Assembly: GCF_001949145.1 (NCBI RefSeq)
Contig: NW_019091516.1
Location: 543,196-607,195 of the forward strand
Reading direction: 5' to 3'
Source of the DNA: Acanthaster planci
Lineage: Eukaryota; Echinodermata; Asteroidea; Valvatida; Acanthasteridae
DNA: 64,000 nt
The notes beneath the pieces were generated by a model. That model was given only the letters and a program-made list of their open reading frames with translations. It was not told the origin of the DNA and did no database searches. Positions 51,482 to 63,147 of this stretch are shown piece by piece. The position numbers and the translations under genes are program-made. The first letter of the stretch is position 1; every line of letters begins with the position of its first letter.

Positions 51482-52147
51482 GCCTATTTGAGGCATGGCT
51501 GACATAATAGGAGAGCGCTATGTGCATTTGGTTTGGAAGAAAGCTGTAGTGTTAACTCCAAATTTGAACCAAGTTCAAATAGCGCCCTCCTGGTCTCCAC
51601 CATGCTTCAATAAAGCAAATGGGATGGAGAGGTAAAAAGCAAGAGCAGAATGGTGGAAGTCGGGAAACGGGATGAACTTCTGCTATTTCAGTGGGCAAAC
51701 CAAACCCTGGTTATGTGCCTGTTCATAGAGCAACCTTAGTCCATTTTTGGGGGGGTTGGGGGGCTGTGATCCTGTGTGGATCATCTGCACCCATGTATAG
51801 GCTGTCACAGGCTCTGCATTTCAATTGTAACTCCAGCTTTCACAGACATTTGGCATTAAATAGCCAAGACTTGAAAACCAACAAATTCATAGTGTGTCAG
51901 TGGTATATGTGTGGAGTGCTGGTCATAAATCAGTTGGACATTTTGTTGTAAGTTGGGTTTTGTCGAATCACAGCATGCCGCAGTATGTTTGTGTTAGCTG
52001 CTCAAGTAAAAGGCAGCGCTACCTGCACACACAAGTCACTGTCTTAAACTCCTATGCATTTACATATAATGGGGCTGGGAACCTGGACAATTGTTTTTGA
52101 CATGTTGTTGATTTGCAGCTTAATATATCAACACATTTTTATTTAAG

Positions 52148-52469
52148 CTGGCTACATTGATGCCAATGAAATAGGGGAATTAAAGCAGTTTAAGGTAGAG
52201 GATAGTGCTCGGGTACAACTGTGTCTCTGCTTTGCAGAGGTGTGGTTCTGGATCAGGTAGCTATTTTCACTACTGTTGGGAAAACTCTCATTAGATACGG
52301 TTGTAATTGAAAGCTATTGTCTATCTTAGTATAGAGGGATCCCAGTACGATGCTTTTAGCATCGATCTGCGCACTTCTGCGTTTGAAAACGAGGCTGTAT
52401 GTGTCAGCTTCAATTCTGAATTCGATCAGACGATTGCAAGTAAGGAGTCAAGACACAAAGTACATAAAG
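52148..52469 (+). other. Two candidate coding exons of an unknown gene
   Basis: 52148-52256 follows TTTTTATTTAAG, begins with an EF-hand-like phrase (GYIDANEIGEL) and ends at a CAG/GTAGCT donor. 52330-52469 follows CTATCTTAG, reads SIEGSQYDAFSIDLRTSAF on to KESRHKVHK and ends at AAAG/GTATGT. The two join in phase, and a possible third exon from 52646 also keeps frame. No start, stop or homologue was found, so this may be a gene fragment or chance. Confidence 0.25.
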
Positions 52470-53853
52470 GTATGTTAAATTTAGACTTTTCTGGCTGCAA
52501 ATTTTTGTGGAAGTCTTTCAGAATGACTTGACATGTAAAACCAAAAGAAAAATAACGGGATTTACTGCAAACTACCGTACCTGCGATGGTCGTCTATCTG
52601 CATGTGCAGTGGGCGTGGTTTAAACTGAAGTGGCCTCACACTTAGGAACCGGATACTCCATGTACTGTGTCGACTTCGCGGGCGAGCGCCGACGAAGCTC
52701 AACACAGAGAGCCTGGGTTTCGATGTGGATATGTGCAGACAGCGCTAATGTGAAATCCCTCTATTACACCATGCACAGCTTCAAATTAGACTTGGTGTTT
52801 AGATGTACTGTAAACAATTTGCTCCACCACATCGTTTTTTGTCACAAATTTCCTTCAAGTTATGAATACAGAAATTTGTTCCAAGCCCCAAAAGGTATGT
52901 GCAGTGGGGGTCCTGATACCAAATAGAAATCCTGATCATAAGCTGTTCAACCTGTATATGCTTTGTGAATGTGTCACCTTAGGCGGACACACCAGAGATG
53001 TCACATGATGGTTAATTGGAACCATAACGGGTAAATAACACTTGCAATAGTAAGGTGTCCTGTCAGTGTTTTGAAGTTGATGCAAGGGAACTTCACTTGT
53101 ATACTTTGTACATAAAGTGCCACAAAAAGTCATTAGTTACATGTTTTTAACATATGATTTGTAACGAGACAACAGACTTGGACAAGATGCAGCTACAGGT
53201 AGATTAAAATGGTCACCAAAGGCACTATTGTGACATGTACTAAATGTGCTAAATCTATTTTGCTTCAAGGGGCATTAAACTGACCTCATTTCTGTTGAAA
53301 TAGGCACACTGTTTTAGATACCCTGCATATACGTGTACATGGACCACATTTGTCAAATGCACAGTTGTACACTTGTCATTAGTTTGTCCACAATTAGGCT
53401 TTCTTTTATTAACTTTGCAAAGATTGAATAAAATGATCATAAAGTACCAATTGAAATGTAATAAACTGTCATTTTGTTGGTTGAATATATTTAGTTCCAA
53501 TGCTGCATAGGAGAGATGACGACAGTACTGGGCAGACAACACGCCATTTCGGTTTGTGACATTTGTGCTCTGAAAACTTTTATTTGGTATCTTTTTCAAA
53601 TTTTTTCTATTTTATTCATTTTGGTGGAAGGGGGCATTATGGAGCTATTCCTTTAATGGGAAAGGGTAAACTTACTGAAAACACAGGAGTAACTGCTTGT
53701 TCTGCCCTTCGCGTAGATTGTTTGGTAAAATTCCGGAACATACTGTACTGTAATACACGAACAGTCTCCCATCGTTTGACTACACAAAAGTGAAAAATGA
53801 CTACATAAACGAAATTAAATGGTGTGTCAGTTGCTTAGCACTGTTTAACAGCA

Positions 53854-54060
53854 TTAACCCTAACCTTCCCCATTCACACAAAGTTAAACACCCATATGGG
53901 ACTTTGTGCACAGAGGTTGTTGGATTTTGTTTTTCTGAGGTATGCCAAACCCAATGCAACCCAGCTGTTATGGGCCTACCAGACCTATCCCCACAGATTT
54001 AAGCACTTTACATGTACTACTGTTTAATTCTGTTTGGTTAGGGAAGGTGAGGGGTAAGGT
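53854..54060. repeat. Decayed TTAACCCTAAC-family element
   Basis: The left end TTAACCCTAACCTTCCCC and, about 180 bases on, GGTTAGGGAAGGTGAGGGG form a worn inverted pair. They are similar to the ends at 21314-21372 and 27384-27792. It overlaps the likely DTL 3' UTR. Confidence 0.35.
54023..54028 (-). terminator. Candidate polyadenylation signal of DTL
   Basis: TTTAAT on the plus strand is ATTAAA on the minus strand, 283 bases past the DTL stop. It is the nearest poly(A)-type hexamer seen. Confidence 0.3.
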
Positions 54061-54310
54061 GGAAGGATTAAATTCAATATGACCAGTACCACAAGGAAAA
54101 TATCAGTGTCCCAACCAATGTTGCAATTGAGTTTCTCACCAGCCTGATTACAATAAGTCAGTTCACAACTGCAATGACAACGGAATACTTCTGTAATAAC
54201 TAGAATACTTCATGGTGGTGGACTTGCAGTAGAGGTCACAAAATGGTGCTCATCACCAGTCAACCATGCAAACTGTTCTCCAGCTCTTGCACATGGTCCA
54301 TACTGATATA

Positions 54311-57300
54311 TCACTTTGAGTCACCTGACTTGCATGTAGTTGCGGTTGGTGAGGAATCGCTCTTTATCCGGGAGCTGTCAGAGTAGGACCTTCTGACCTC
54401 TTTGGCATGTGGCCGAAAATAGAAGCAGATGTTTTTAGTTGATCCATTACAGTTGCTCATCTGTCAGAGTCAAGAACAATGAAATATTAGAATTCTATGT
54501 TGTGAACAAATACATTCTAGACCCCGTCTGGTGGTTGATTAACCCTTGTAACCCTTAATTCTTAGCTGTTGGAGGACTATTTATGTGTTAGAGTCAAAGG
54601 GTCAGTTTGAAAACTTTTCCATTATAATAACTTTCACTGGGGAATCTCAGTTTCAGATGTGAGACAGGCATAGGTGAGGAAATGGAAATAAGCGTAGGTG
54701 ATCATGGTGCACCAGCCACATGCACATTGAAGATGTCGGTCGCTGGGTTCTGAATCTAAAAAAAGTGACCACTTTATATATTAATTAAAAATATTTTCCC
54801 CTGAAACACAAATGCTCAAAATATAAGGATTTACACATATATTGATGACTGATCTAGATGGTCATTCAAAGCAGTGATAGGAAACTTATCCCAAACCAAA
54901 AGTTATATAAGTTTGTTAAAAGAGGAAACTTGAAAACCTCCTCTTAGGTAAAGGTTTTAAATCAAGAACGATGTATACCTTTGGTGTGTCTCTGCCTAAA
55001 GATGTTCCATCTTGACAGTCCTTCAGTTCTGTGGTTTGGGTTGATACATCATCGTTGGCGGCTCCACTACCTGCTGCAGAATTACTGGGTGGGTGCCTGT
55101 GGTTTCCAGAGCAACTACATGTACACACCTGATGCTGGGCGTGGCTTGTCAAAGAGCCCCTCGCTATTGTCCTCTTCTTGCCCGCATCCCTCTGCAAATC
55201 AAGACTTCTGCTCCGCTTCACCAGTCCCGGTGGGAATACAGCAGCTATCGTGTCAGAACTGTTTGGAATCTGATTGCCACTCTTTAGACTTTCGGTTTCA
55301 GAGGGTAACTCTTCAGCTGACTCTTTCCTCTTGCGCTTTTGACCAGGATGAGGAGATTCTTTCAAATCTGTGTCCATTTCTCTGACAGCAGCTTTCAAAT
55401 GCACCGTCTTGCAACAAAAAGAATCAGCAGACTTATCATCTGAGCTTTGGCAATTCATTTGGTTTCCAGTTGACCTCAAAGGATTGGGCCTATGCTGCGG
55501 GTTCTTATTTGAAAATACCTCCTGGTGATCATTTCTGTTGCTTCTTGAACTCAAAGTTGATTCCAAGTCCATGTTTTTATCACTGTCTTTATCATTTGCT
55601 GCTGACACACCCTCCAGAATCTCTGATTTCCTTTTTTTCTCTGGCATATCCAAATACCTTGATGACCTCTTACACGTCTCCAAATTAGAACTGTCATCCC
55701 CCTCTGAAGCAGAATTGGCATCTCTGGTGTTGGAGGTACTTCTGTTATCTTGAAGGTCAAAAACATCTGAGTTTGAGCTGACAACAATCTTTTCCAAGCC
55801 ACTCACTTTGATGCTGCCATTATTGAAATGATCTGGATTTACACAAGTTCCGAGAATGGTAAGCTTTTCCTTTGGCATTTTTGGTGGGGGAGGATCCTTG
55901 TTCTCAAGGTTGGTGTTTGGACACGAGTTCTCAACATCTTGGGTAGCTGCTTTACATCTGGTGTCGCTTTTTGGGCTGTTCTTGAGCCATTCAGATATCG
56001 AAGAGTTTCGTCTGACTGGAGGTTTGGGAGTTGTGGGTGTTGTTGGGGGGAATGAGGTGCCTTTCATAGTTTCATGTTCATGTGAAGCGGTTCTGCCCAG
56101 CCGCGGGGGTGTGGAATGACACGTTTGTAGGGCAATGTTTTGGGCAACAGGTGGTAAATTCTCCTTCACTGCAAGAGAAAAAAATTGTAAATTAATTTTT
56201 GATTTTGTGCCCTGCCCGACGTGTATTTTAACACTGTATGCTCAGTGTATGCCCCCAAAGGCTTGTGAAAAAACCACAAGTGTACTCGGGTGGGACTCGA
56301 ACCCACAATCTCCTGATTACTAGTGCAGATGTCTTAACCACTTGACCACCGAGCTTGCCAGTGTCGGTTGGTTTGGTTCGAATCAGATATACACGCTGGG
56401 CAGGGAAAAAAATTTAAAAAAATAAAAAAATCCCCCCCCCCAAAAAATCCAAAATTAATTTACATCTGCCCAGCACAATTCATCCTTGAAATAGAAAAAA
56501 GTTGTGTTCAACTTTATAGCAGAACTAGACAGCCTCAATACTTTCCCTGTTGATCCCCCCTCCGTATAATGACTACACGTATCAACAGGAAATGTTTCTC
56601 ATGTTATCTACACCAAGTCTGACTAGTGAAGTCCATCAGCCTGACTAACCAAATTTCATAGCCAATCTGCTATTTTTGATTAAAAAACCAGTTAGTTTTA
56701 CATGTATGCTAATGTGAACTCAAAAATGAATCACGCAAAGAAACAATGTCAAAATTTAATATTCAAATTTGGAAAACTGGGCTTATAAAGGATGTTTTTA
56801 TTTTCTTAAGAACCAAAAGCACTCTGATGACACATACTCTGAATGTTTGACTTTTCAGCGTGTCCGATGAGTACGTTTTCTGCATGATGGTGAGTAGGCA
56901 GGCCTTCATATTTGTGCAATCGCCAGATGCGAAGGGAGGCATCATCGGCACCAGTTACGATCTGATAATGAAAAACAGTCACATGTATACATGTCAAGAA
57001 ACCTATGACAAAAGACTGGAGTCACAACATCCAATGTAACAATATGACTTCGTGCCATAGAATGGAATGTTCAGATGGAGTCAGAGGGTGTTTTCTAAGG
57101 AGACTACATAAATGAAACTGCAGGCTGTTTTAGAAAGATAGCAACCACCATCTCTGGAATGGACTGGTTCCTAGAGCTCTTCTTATCCATCAAAAACAGA
57201 GCATTGTTGCAAGGCGTCTCTTATGTACATTAAGCAACAGCTTGCCCCAAATCACGTGGTATAGCAACAGTGTCTTTAGTATGGAGAATTCAAATTGTGT

Positions 57301-60300
57301 TCACGTGAATTTAGAGAACCAAGTGTACCAGATTTTATTCAAATGTAACTTGCAAAGGGCTTATTGACATGAAGGGAAGAACCATGTATATAAACCACCT
57401 ACTTGTGAGTGGTTTTCACCTACCTTCATTGTATGACTATGTGAATACACTGCATTCTATTTGCACAACAAACCCACACGCAGTGACAAGCACACTCATA
57501 ACAAGCACATGCATTTTACCTTGGGGAAGTCATCCTCTACCCAGGTAACCATGGTAACCTCATCGTTATGCTCACAGAGAGTGATGGGAGATGCTTGAGG
57601 CCGTTTGACCTGTTGTGGATGGAATCATGACAAAGTGCATGCAACAAACAATGTAGTCACTTGTGAACATCCGGGTGACCCGACTAAGAAAATGAGTTCC
57701 AAGTTGCCAGAGTCACTTTTAAGTTAAATGAGTGATATATGTAAATCCAAACAAAGAGCTACATTTCCTCTTTCCACTGATGACTGAAACTGAATTAATG
57801 CAGAAAGGCATTTTTTTTTTTAGCATGTTACTCATGCAAGCAAGACTGTGTTCAATATGACACTTTATGTGACAACCGGGCTTACTCAGGCCTGGCCCAA
57901 GTAACCAACCTGCCGAGCCGTTTACTTGGGAATGTACCGTACAAAACAATAGGAAAAAATGGTTCCTTAAGTCAGATGATGTAATGGAAAGTTTACAGCA
58001 CTGCTGTTAAAAGTTCATAAGAAAACCGGTAATGTGGCTCAAGTCAAGTAAGTTCTGTGAAACAAGGATAGAAATGTGCGTATGGATGGCCGTGACTTTT
58101 TTCAGTTTTATTAATGGGGCAACTTTAATGTTGGCATGACCTCTGGCCCAGTTTGGGCTGCTCAAGCAACCCAAGATCATTCATTTATAATAACAGATTG
58201 TGTATGCGCATCTATACCTGTGAAAAAAGCAAAAAGCACAGGTACACACGAGGGAAGTAATCAAACTCAACTATTTTGTGTTTTGGAAACAGTCACATTT
58301 CAACCATTTGTGTTTCCTTCTCTGTGTCCAATACAACATCTCAATTTTTCCATGGAGAAAGAACTATTGAACATTTATTTTTATGTACTTTGCCATCCAT
58401 ATGGAAAAGGAAACACTCTCAAAACAAAAAAAACCAAAAAACCCCAAAACCTGGCGTACATTCCAAATATATGCCTTGCCATCTCCAGAGCCACTGAGCA
58501 GAAGACCATCGTCCCGCGAGAGGGCACTCTTCACACAAAAGGAGGAGTTCAGGTGACCGGAGTAAGTTGCAATGGGCCAGGTTGGGGAGCCTAGGGCACT
58601 GTAGCGATAGATGACATTGTCGGTACAATTTGCATAGAACTCGGTGCGCAAAGAGTTGAAGACGAGGCTCGAAAATCCTGAGGTTGAACAAGAGTATTAA
58701 TGCAGTTAGTACGCACCTATTTTGGAGAATGAAAGATGCGAGATGATACTCTGTGATAAAGAGGGACTTTGGCAGAGAATACAAAGTGTTGGGATCATAT
58801 TTGTTATTACACTGACCTTTAATTAAAACCACATGAGCCTTCAGGCAGCAGGTCTAAATCATTTCATGCAATACTCACACGTCGAAATGTGTGTGGTGCA
58901 AGCACTTTTGTACATATAATTAAACATCACACAAGGCATTCCAAATAATTTATTCCAAATAAATTAACATTTGCCACGTTAAAGCAAGTGATCTTTAAAG
59001 AGTAAAGCTAAATCATAGATTCACTATTCTACCAATGGCTCCTTACCACCATTTTTGATGCTGGAGCCTGCATAAGGGTAGACCTGTTTCGGCATTGGTG
59101 CCTTCTTCATTCCCTTGTTGCATTGCCTTAGATCCCAAACTTTGATTGTGCTGAACAAAGAAACAAAGACCAGAACTTTCTATTACTTCTTTCTTTCCCT
59201 AAGAAAAATCTACAAATTGTTATGTGCCTGTATTTTCAGCACAACAAAGCAAATCTGTTAAAGTACAGAAGTTATCGTCTCTTTCAAAACAGCCTTTAAA
59301 TTGATGGGATTTCACTTTCAAATTCGGTTAGAAGTGAAAAATTTCCAACACGTTAAATCTACATTTTAGAGAACGTTTCACTTAGCCCTAATATCAACCT
59401 GTCTCACATTCCTACTATTTGTATGGGCAGTCAAAGTTTGCAGCAAGTTCACCTTTGGCTTAGTGACAGGTTTTGCCTCCAAATGCATACTTTCCTCATT
59501 GCATTTCAAGAAGGAATTTGTTTCATCTAGTAGCAGTACAGTAGTAATAGCAGTTTCATTTTAGTATTTGTTATGTGGTATTTTGATAGGTAAGTAAAAT
59601 TTGTCAAGACGGCAACCTAAAGTTCTCTAACCACTGGTAGGCACTACGTACAATTGTGACAAAACACAGAGAGATAAGGCCAAACTGGCTGCTAACTCTC
59701 TTGGCAGTACACCTTATGCATCAAGTTGATTCTAGATCCAACAAACTCTGCACAGAAAGTAATATACTGAATCACCATCCAGTTGTGATTAGGATGGCAT
59801 CTTTGACACACAAAGAAATACTTCTCCACAATTCCTGTTTACCTGTCAGTAGCACCAGTTGAGAACAAGGACATGTCATCCTGGAAGTTGATGACAGTGA
59901 CACTGGACAGGTTGTCACCCCTGACTGGCAGCGAGGGAGATAACCTGCTCCGCTTCCTGGAGGGGGTGTGGCGTAGCTTGGACGCCTCGGCATGTGCCTC
60001 CTTGATAACGTTGACTGCCGTATGGTGGGGGACTTGATTTCCACCTAGACAATGAGAGGAAATGCTTCTGGTGACAATGATCAGGGGTGAGTGGCCACTT
60101 AGTGGCAAAAAGCTGAAATGTAAATGGTTCCCATACCTTTGTACAGACCAGGTGTACAAAAAAAAGCTGAAATTCAGGGCCAATATCTAAACAGAAAAAG
60201 CTGAAATCAGCTAAAAAGCTGAATTCTCACACCCTGGAATGATGGGTGACGTTGGATTGAGTTGGAGATGAAATGGGTATGGTTGGTCAGGTAAAGTTAA

Positions 60301-63147
60301 GTTGCGTTGGCAAAGGTTAGGCTGGGTTTGGTTGGGTTAAGATTGGTTGAGTTTAATTAGTTGGGTATGGCTGGGTAAAATTAAATTGGGTTGGGTGATT
60401 TAACTCCATTTTGGGTTGGGCTGGGCCGAGTACAGGCTATTTAATTTTGACTGTTATTTGAATATGTTGCAGTAGGCTTAGTTAGGTTAAACGAGACCAG
60501 CTGGAGTGGGTGAAATGTTCATCAGCTTGTTCAGCTTATCAGTCCTTGCCCACGTACATGTAAATAGTACAAAAACATTAGACGTGTAAGGATGTGTTGA
60601 AGTAGCTGGGTGAACACTTCTTTTCTTGTGTCTTTGATGCTGGTTGATGATTGGTGGTTGAGGAATTACTCTGCATGTCTGAATATTTTTCCTTTCCGGC
60701 AAGCTGGATGCTACTGTTGCAATAAATCATGGTATCTGCCTTATCCTGAGATTCTTACAGTGAAATTTAGAGCATCCCGCAGTTACGGCAGTTCACAAGT
60801 CACCAAAGCTTGGAATACCACCTGATTTTGACAGACCGCAGGTTTCTTCAAGACATTACCTCTGTTGTTGCACCTTGTATCCCACACCAAGATGTTGCCA
60901 TCCCTGGCTCCCGTGGCAAAGACGTGACTGTCACCGGGTCGGAAACACACCGACTTCAGGCTACAGCTGTGACCCTTGAAGATGCCGAGGGCCTTGCCAG
61001 CTGCTACATCCCACAGCCCTGCCATCTGATCCCCCGATGCAGTCACCAGCTGATTCCTACCGCTGGCCCAGGCTACGTCAAAAACAGCGTTTTTGTGCGC
61101 TCGAAACACTGACAAAAAAGCATAAACGTAAGGTGTTCGATCTTCATCTGTTTAGTAGAGTAGCCTGTGGTAGCACCATGAAGGAAATATGTCTTATGTA
61201 CATTCTGAAAATAACGGGTGGTCTAAAAATTTTGGCAATACACTCTACCAACTATCAGGAGACCACGAGGAGGTGGACGATGCAACCAGCACTGAGTCCA
61301 CCAATTCTTTTCAGAACCCCACCAACCCCCCAAAAAGATATTTGTTGCACGGCGTTACTGCAATCTTCTCCAAACTACTTCATCATGGAAACCTTCACAT
61401 CTCATCATTCATCAAATTTTGTCCACAGATTGTGAAAAACTGAAGTTACCTCATACACAACAGAAACAAACCAATCCTACCTTTGACAACTTCGGCAGAG
61501 TGTCGCGTGTCAAAGAGAGTCACAAATCCATCCTCATCGACCACAGCCAACAGATGAGGACTTTTGGCCATCTTGGAGGTGCTACATGCAAATGGAGGAA
61601 CCTGCTCTGTGTGGTCTTCAGATTCAAAGATGTATTGGTCATTTGATGTGCAACTAAGACGTAGCATTGTATCATGCAAGTAGTCCCACACATCATGTTG
61701 AGCTAATGGTCAAAATGGTCAAAGAGAAGAAAATAATTTAGATGCCAAAAGAATACACAGTAAATAGGGCTTGTTTTATGGAAGATAAATATGTGTAAGT
61801 GACCACCCTGTTGCTGGCTACATGAATGCAGTTACATAGTCACGGTGCATTTGAGAACTAGATGATTACGGTGCTGTGGATGGGCATTCAACAATGTGAC
61901 TCAGATATGACATATGATACATAAGTTGTAGGGTAAAAAAAAGTGACTGATGCAGGGTTTACACGTGGCACGTTGAGCATGACGTGCAATGTGTGTTTAA
62001 ACCACAGCATCTCAAATTGCACTGTAGTTGATAGCTGTCATCGAGATGCAATGGACCAATTAACACGTTGACTGCCGACTACGAATACATGTATACTCAT
62101 AGTAACAGGTGTACCGCATTCTGCCACTATGACGGAGTATACTCGTAGGAAATAAAAGGCTATTGTAATGTAAACTGAGTTTTTGAGAGAAATTTTGGGT
62201 AAAACGGCAGCGTACATGACTGCCCCGAAGAGAGCTGTGAACGACAAATAAATGAATGTAGTCTGGTTCCTTGACCTGGATGGAGATTTGTTTTGATGAA
62301 TCCAAAGGCCTGAGTCAGGTAACCAGCTGCAAAACAAAATGTTATCATTCGACTGAGTGGTTGCAGAAGTTTGCAGTTTTCTTGCTTAAATATTGTCGAA
62401 ATTTACCTAAACTAGCACTGACTAGGCCTATCAGGATTGAGTAATGGTTCCCTAAGGTCAAAATGTTGGTTTGAGCAAGTGGACTTTGTAACATATGTAA
62501 TAAACGGACTGAGCGATAAGATACTACTTGTCCCAATGGGCTCTTTCAAAACTTTGGCAGCAGTTTAGATGTCTTGACATTAAGAGCCGTCGAGATGATG
62601 AGGGGTCAAGTGACGTAATGTTCAAACGACCTTATTTTAAAGATGGCGACTGAGAGAGCGAGCCTGTTAGATTGAATGGATAAAGGCAAAAAGACTAGAA
62701 AATACCTGAATAACGGGAGTGAAATCATTCAATAAATGGTTTTAGAAAACGGAAAGGTCAAGGATCATGTTCGTATGCAAAAGAAATTGCACCCACGATG
62801 ATAAGTGGGTGCGCCGAAAATGTTCAGTACGCCGACACGAAATTGCGTAAACGGATGAGTGGCAAAGGATGGATCGGGAGTGAGAGTCCGTGCCACACTA
62901 GTAGCTAGTGGGGCTATGTGTACCACTGCCCTATGTAAGATTTGTAAAAAACCTTAATATGTTTCCAGAAGTAACAACACCATGGGTATACCACCTAGCA
63001 GCATGACTCGCATAGATACGCATGGCAAACGTTACAGCAGTACAGCGGGCATGACAGGGCAGCGCACTCACCTTTAATTTTATATTTGGGTATTCTTGAA
63101 CCGTATGAACCGTGTTTAGCTCTTGCTGTTGTCATTGACAAGACCAT
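54311..63147 (-). CDS. DTL: DTL/CDT2, CRL4 ubiquitin-ligase substrate receptor
   Basis: Ten exons on the minus strand: 63072-63147, 61481-61702, 60860-61108, 59843-60044, 59047-59150, 58451-58677, 57520-57609, 56838-56961, 54979-56168, 54311-54460. Phases agree; 2634 bases, 877 aa (human 730). The WD40 propeller covers about residues 55-431 (FRAHKNAVFDVAW; LVTASGDQMAGLWDV). It carries two WDxR boxes, VWDTRC and VWDLRQ, which are typical DDB1-binding signatures. One 1190-base exon encodes a disordered tail with a KRKRK nuclear signal and SISEWLKNSPK, which parallels the human SIRNWVTRTP motif. The last exon gives STKNICFYFRP, a PIP-like box matching the human SMRKICTYFHRK position. CDT2 targets CDT1, SET8 and p21 on PCNA-loaded chromatin. 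The start at 63147 has an ideal AAAACATGG context; an in-frame ATG at 63273 would add 42 residues with no clear homology. Confidence 0.92.
56209..56405 (-). repeat. tRNA-like element with inverted termini, copy 2
   Basis: On the minus strand a tRNA-like head (GGTGGTCAAGTGGTTAAGAC, then TGTGGGTTCGAGTCCCACCC) is followed by CACTTGTGGTTTTTTCA and a tail. The outer ends are inverted copies: GCCCTGCCCGACGTGTAT at 56209 and, inverted, CCCTGCCCAGCGTGTATAT at 56405. It sits in DTL intron 8, 40 bases from the exon 9 splice acceptor. The acceptor stem does not pair properly, so it is not a working tRNA. Confidence 0.65.
57140..57360. repeat. Long-inverted-repeat MITE, copy 2 (partial)
   Basis: It shares GCAACAGTGTCTTTAG and GTGTACCAGATTTTATTCAA with the right arm of 44262-44586. 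The centre (CATCTCTGGAATGGACTGG) is in the opposite orientation to that copy. It lies in DTL intron 7. Confidence 0.6.
60241..60486 (+). repeat. Degenerate GGTTGGGTT minisatellite
   Basis: About 245 bases built from loose repeats such as GGTTGGGTTAAG, TTGGGTATGGCTGGG and GGGTTGGGCTGGG in DTL intron 3. The plus strand is markedly G- and T-rich. Confidence 0.55.
62060..62155. repeat. Possible single end of a TTAA-type element
   Basis: TTAACACGTTGACTGCCGAC resembles piggyBac-type termini, and a subterminal inverted pair (CTACGAATACATGTATACTC / GAGTATACTCGTAG) follows. No second end was found nearby. It lies in DTL intron 1. Confidence 0.35.
62165..62490 (-). repeat. Dispersed repeat, copy 2 (inverted)
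   Basis: Reverse-complement match to 13043-13390, including the identical core CATCAAAACAAATCTCCATC. It lies in DTL intron 1. A 99-codon open frame on this strand (62038-62337) looks membrane-like but crosses into the TTAA-type end at 62060, so I do not call it a gene. Confidence 0.6.

Larger units (their letters stand above)
47544..54310. other. WDR26 3' UTR and WDR26-DTL convergent intergenic region
   Basis: The first AATAAA after the WDR26 stop is at 49490-49495, which would give a 3' UTR of about 1.95 kb. Within this span are a short protein-like open frame (49022-49186), the repeat at 49567-49693, the piggyBac-type MITE at 50928-51481, candidate exons at 52148-52700 and a TTAACCCTAAC end at 53854. 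No gene can be named with confidence. Confidence 0.45.

Noticed and set aside
54702-54755. Candidate 18-codon last exon for DTL (IQNPATDIFNVHVAGAP, stop)
   Set aside because: It has a good acceptor and is phase 0. However, the exon at 54311-54460 is also phase 0 and carries the conserved PIP-like box, so this one would remove a known functional motif.
54916-54978. DTL ending by read-through of exon 9 (KRRFSSFLF, stop)
   Set aside because: A clear donor (AAAG/GTATAC) ends exon 9, and the real C-terminal motif lies in the next exon.
56275-56365. A working tRNA gene on the minus strand
   Set aside because: A and B boxes are present, but the acceptor arms do not pair and the same sequence recurs in a degenerate copy at 55-115. 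It is a tRNA-like repeat.
62038-62337. Membrane-transporter-like exon on the minus strand
   Set aside because: The hydrophobic frame overlaps a dispersed repeat and a TTAA-type transposon end, and the related copy at 13.1 kb is not open.
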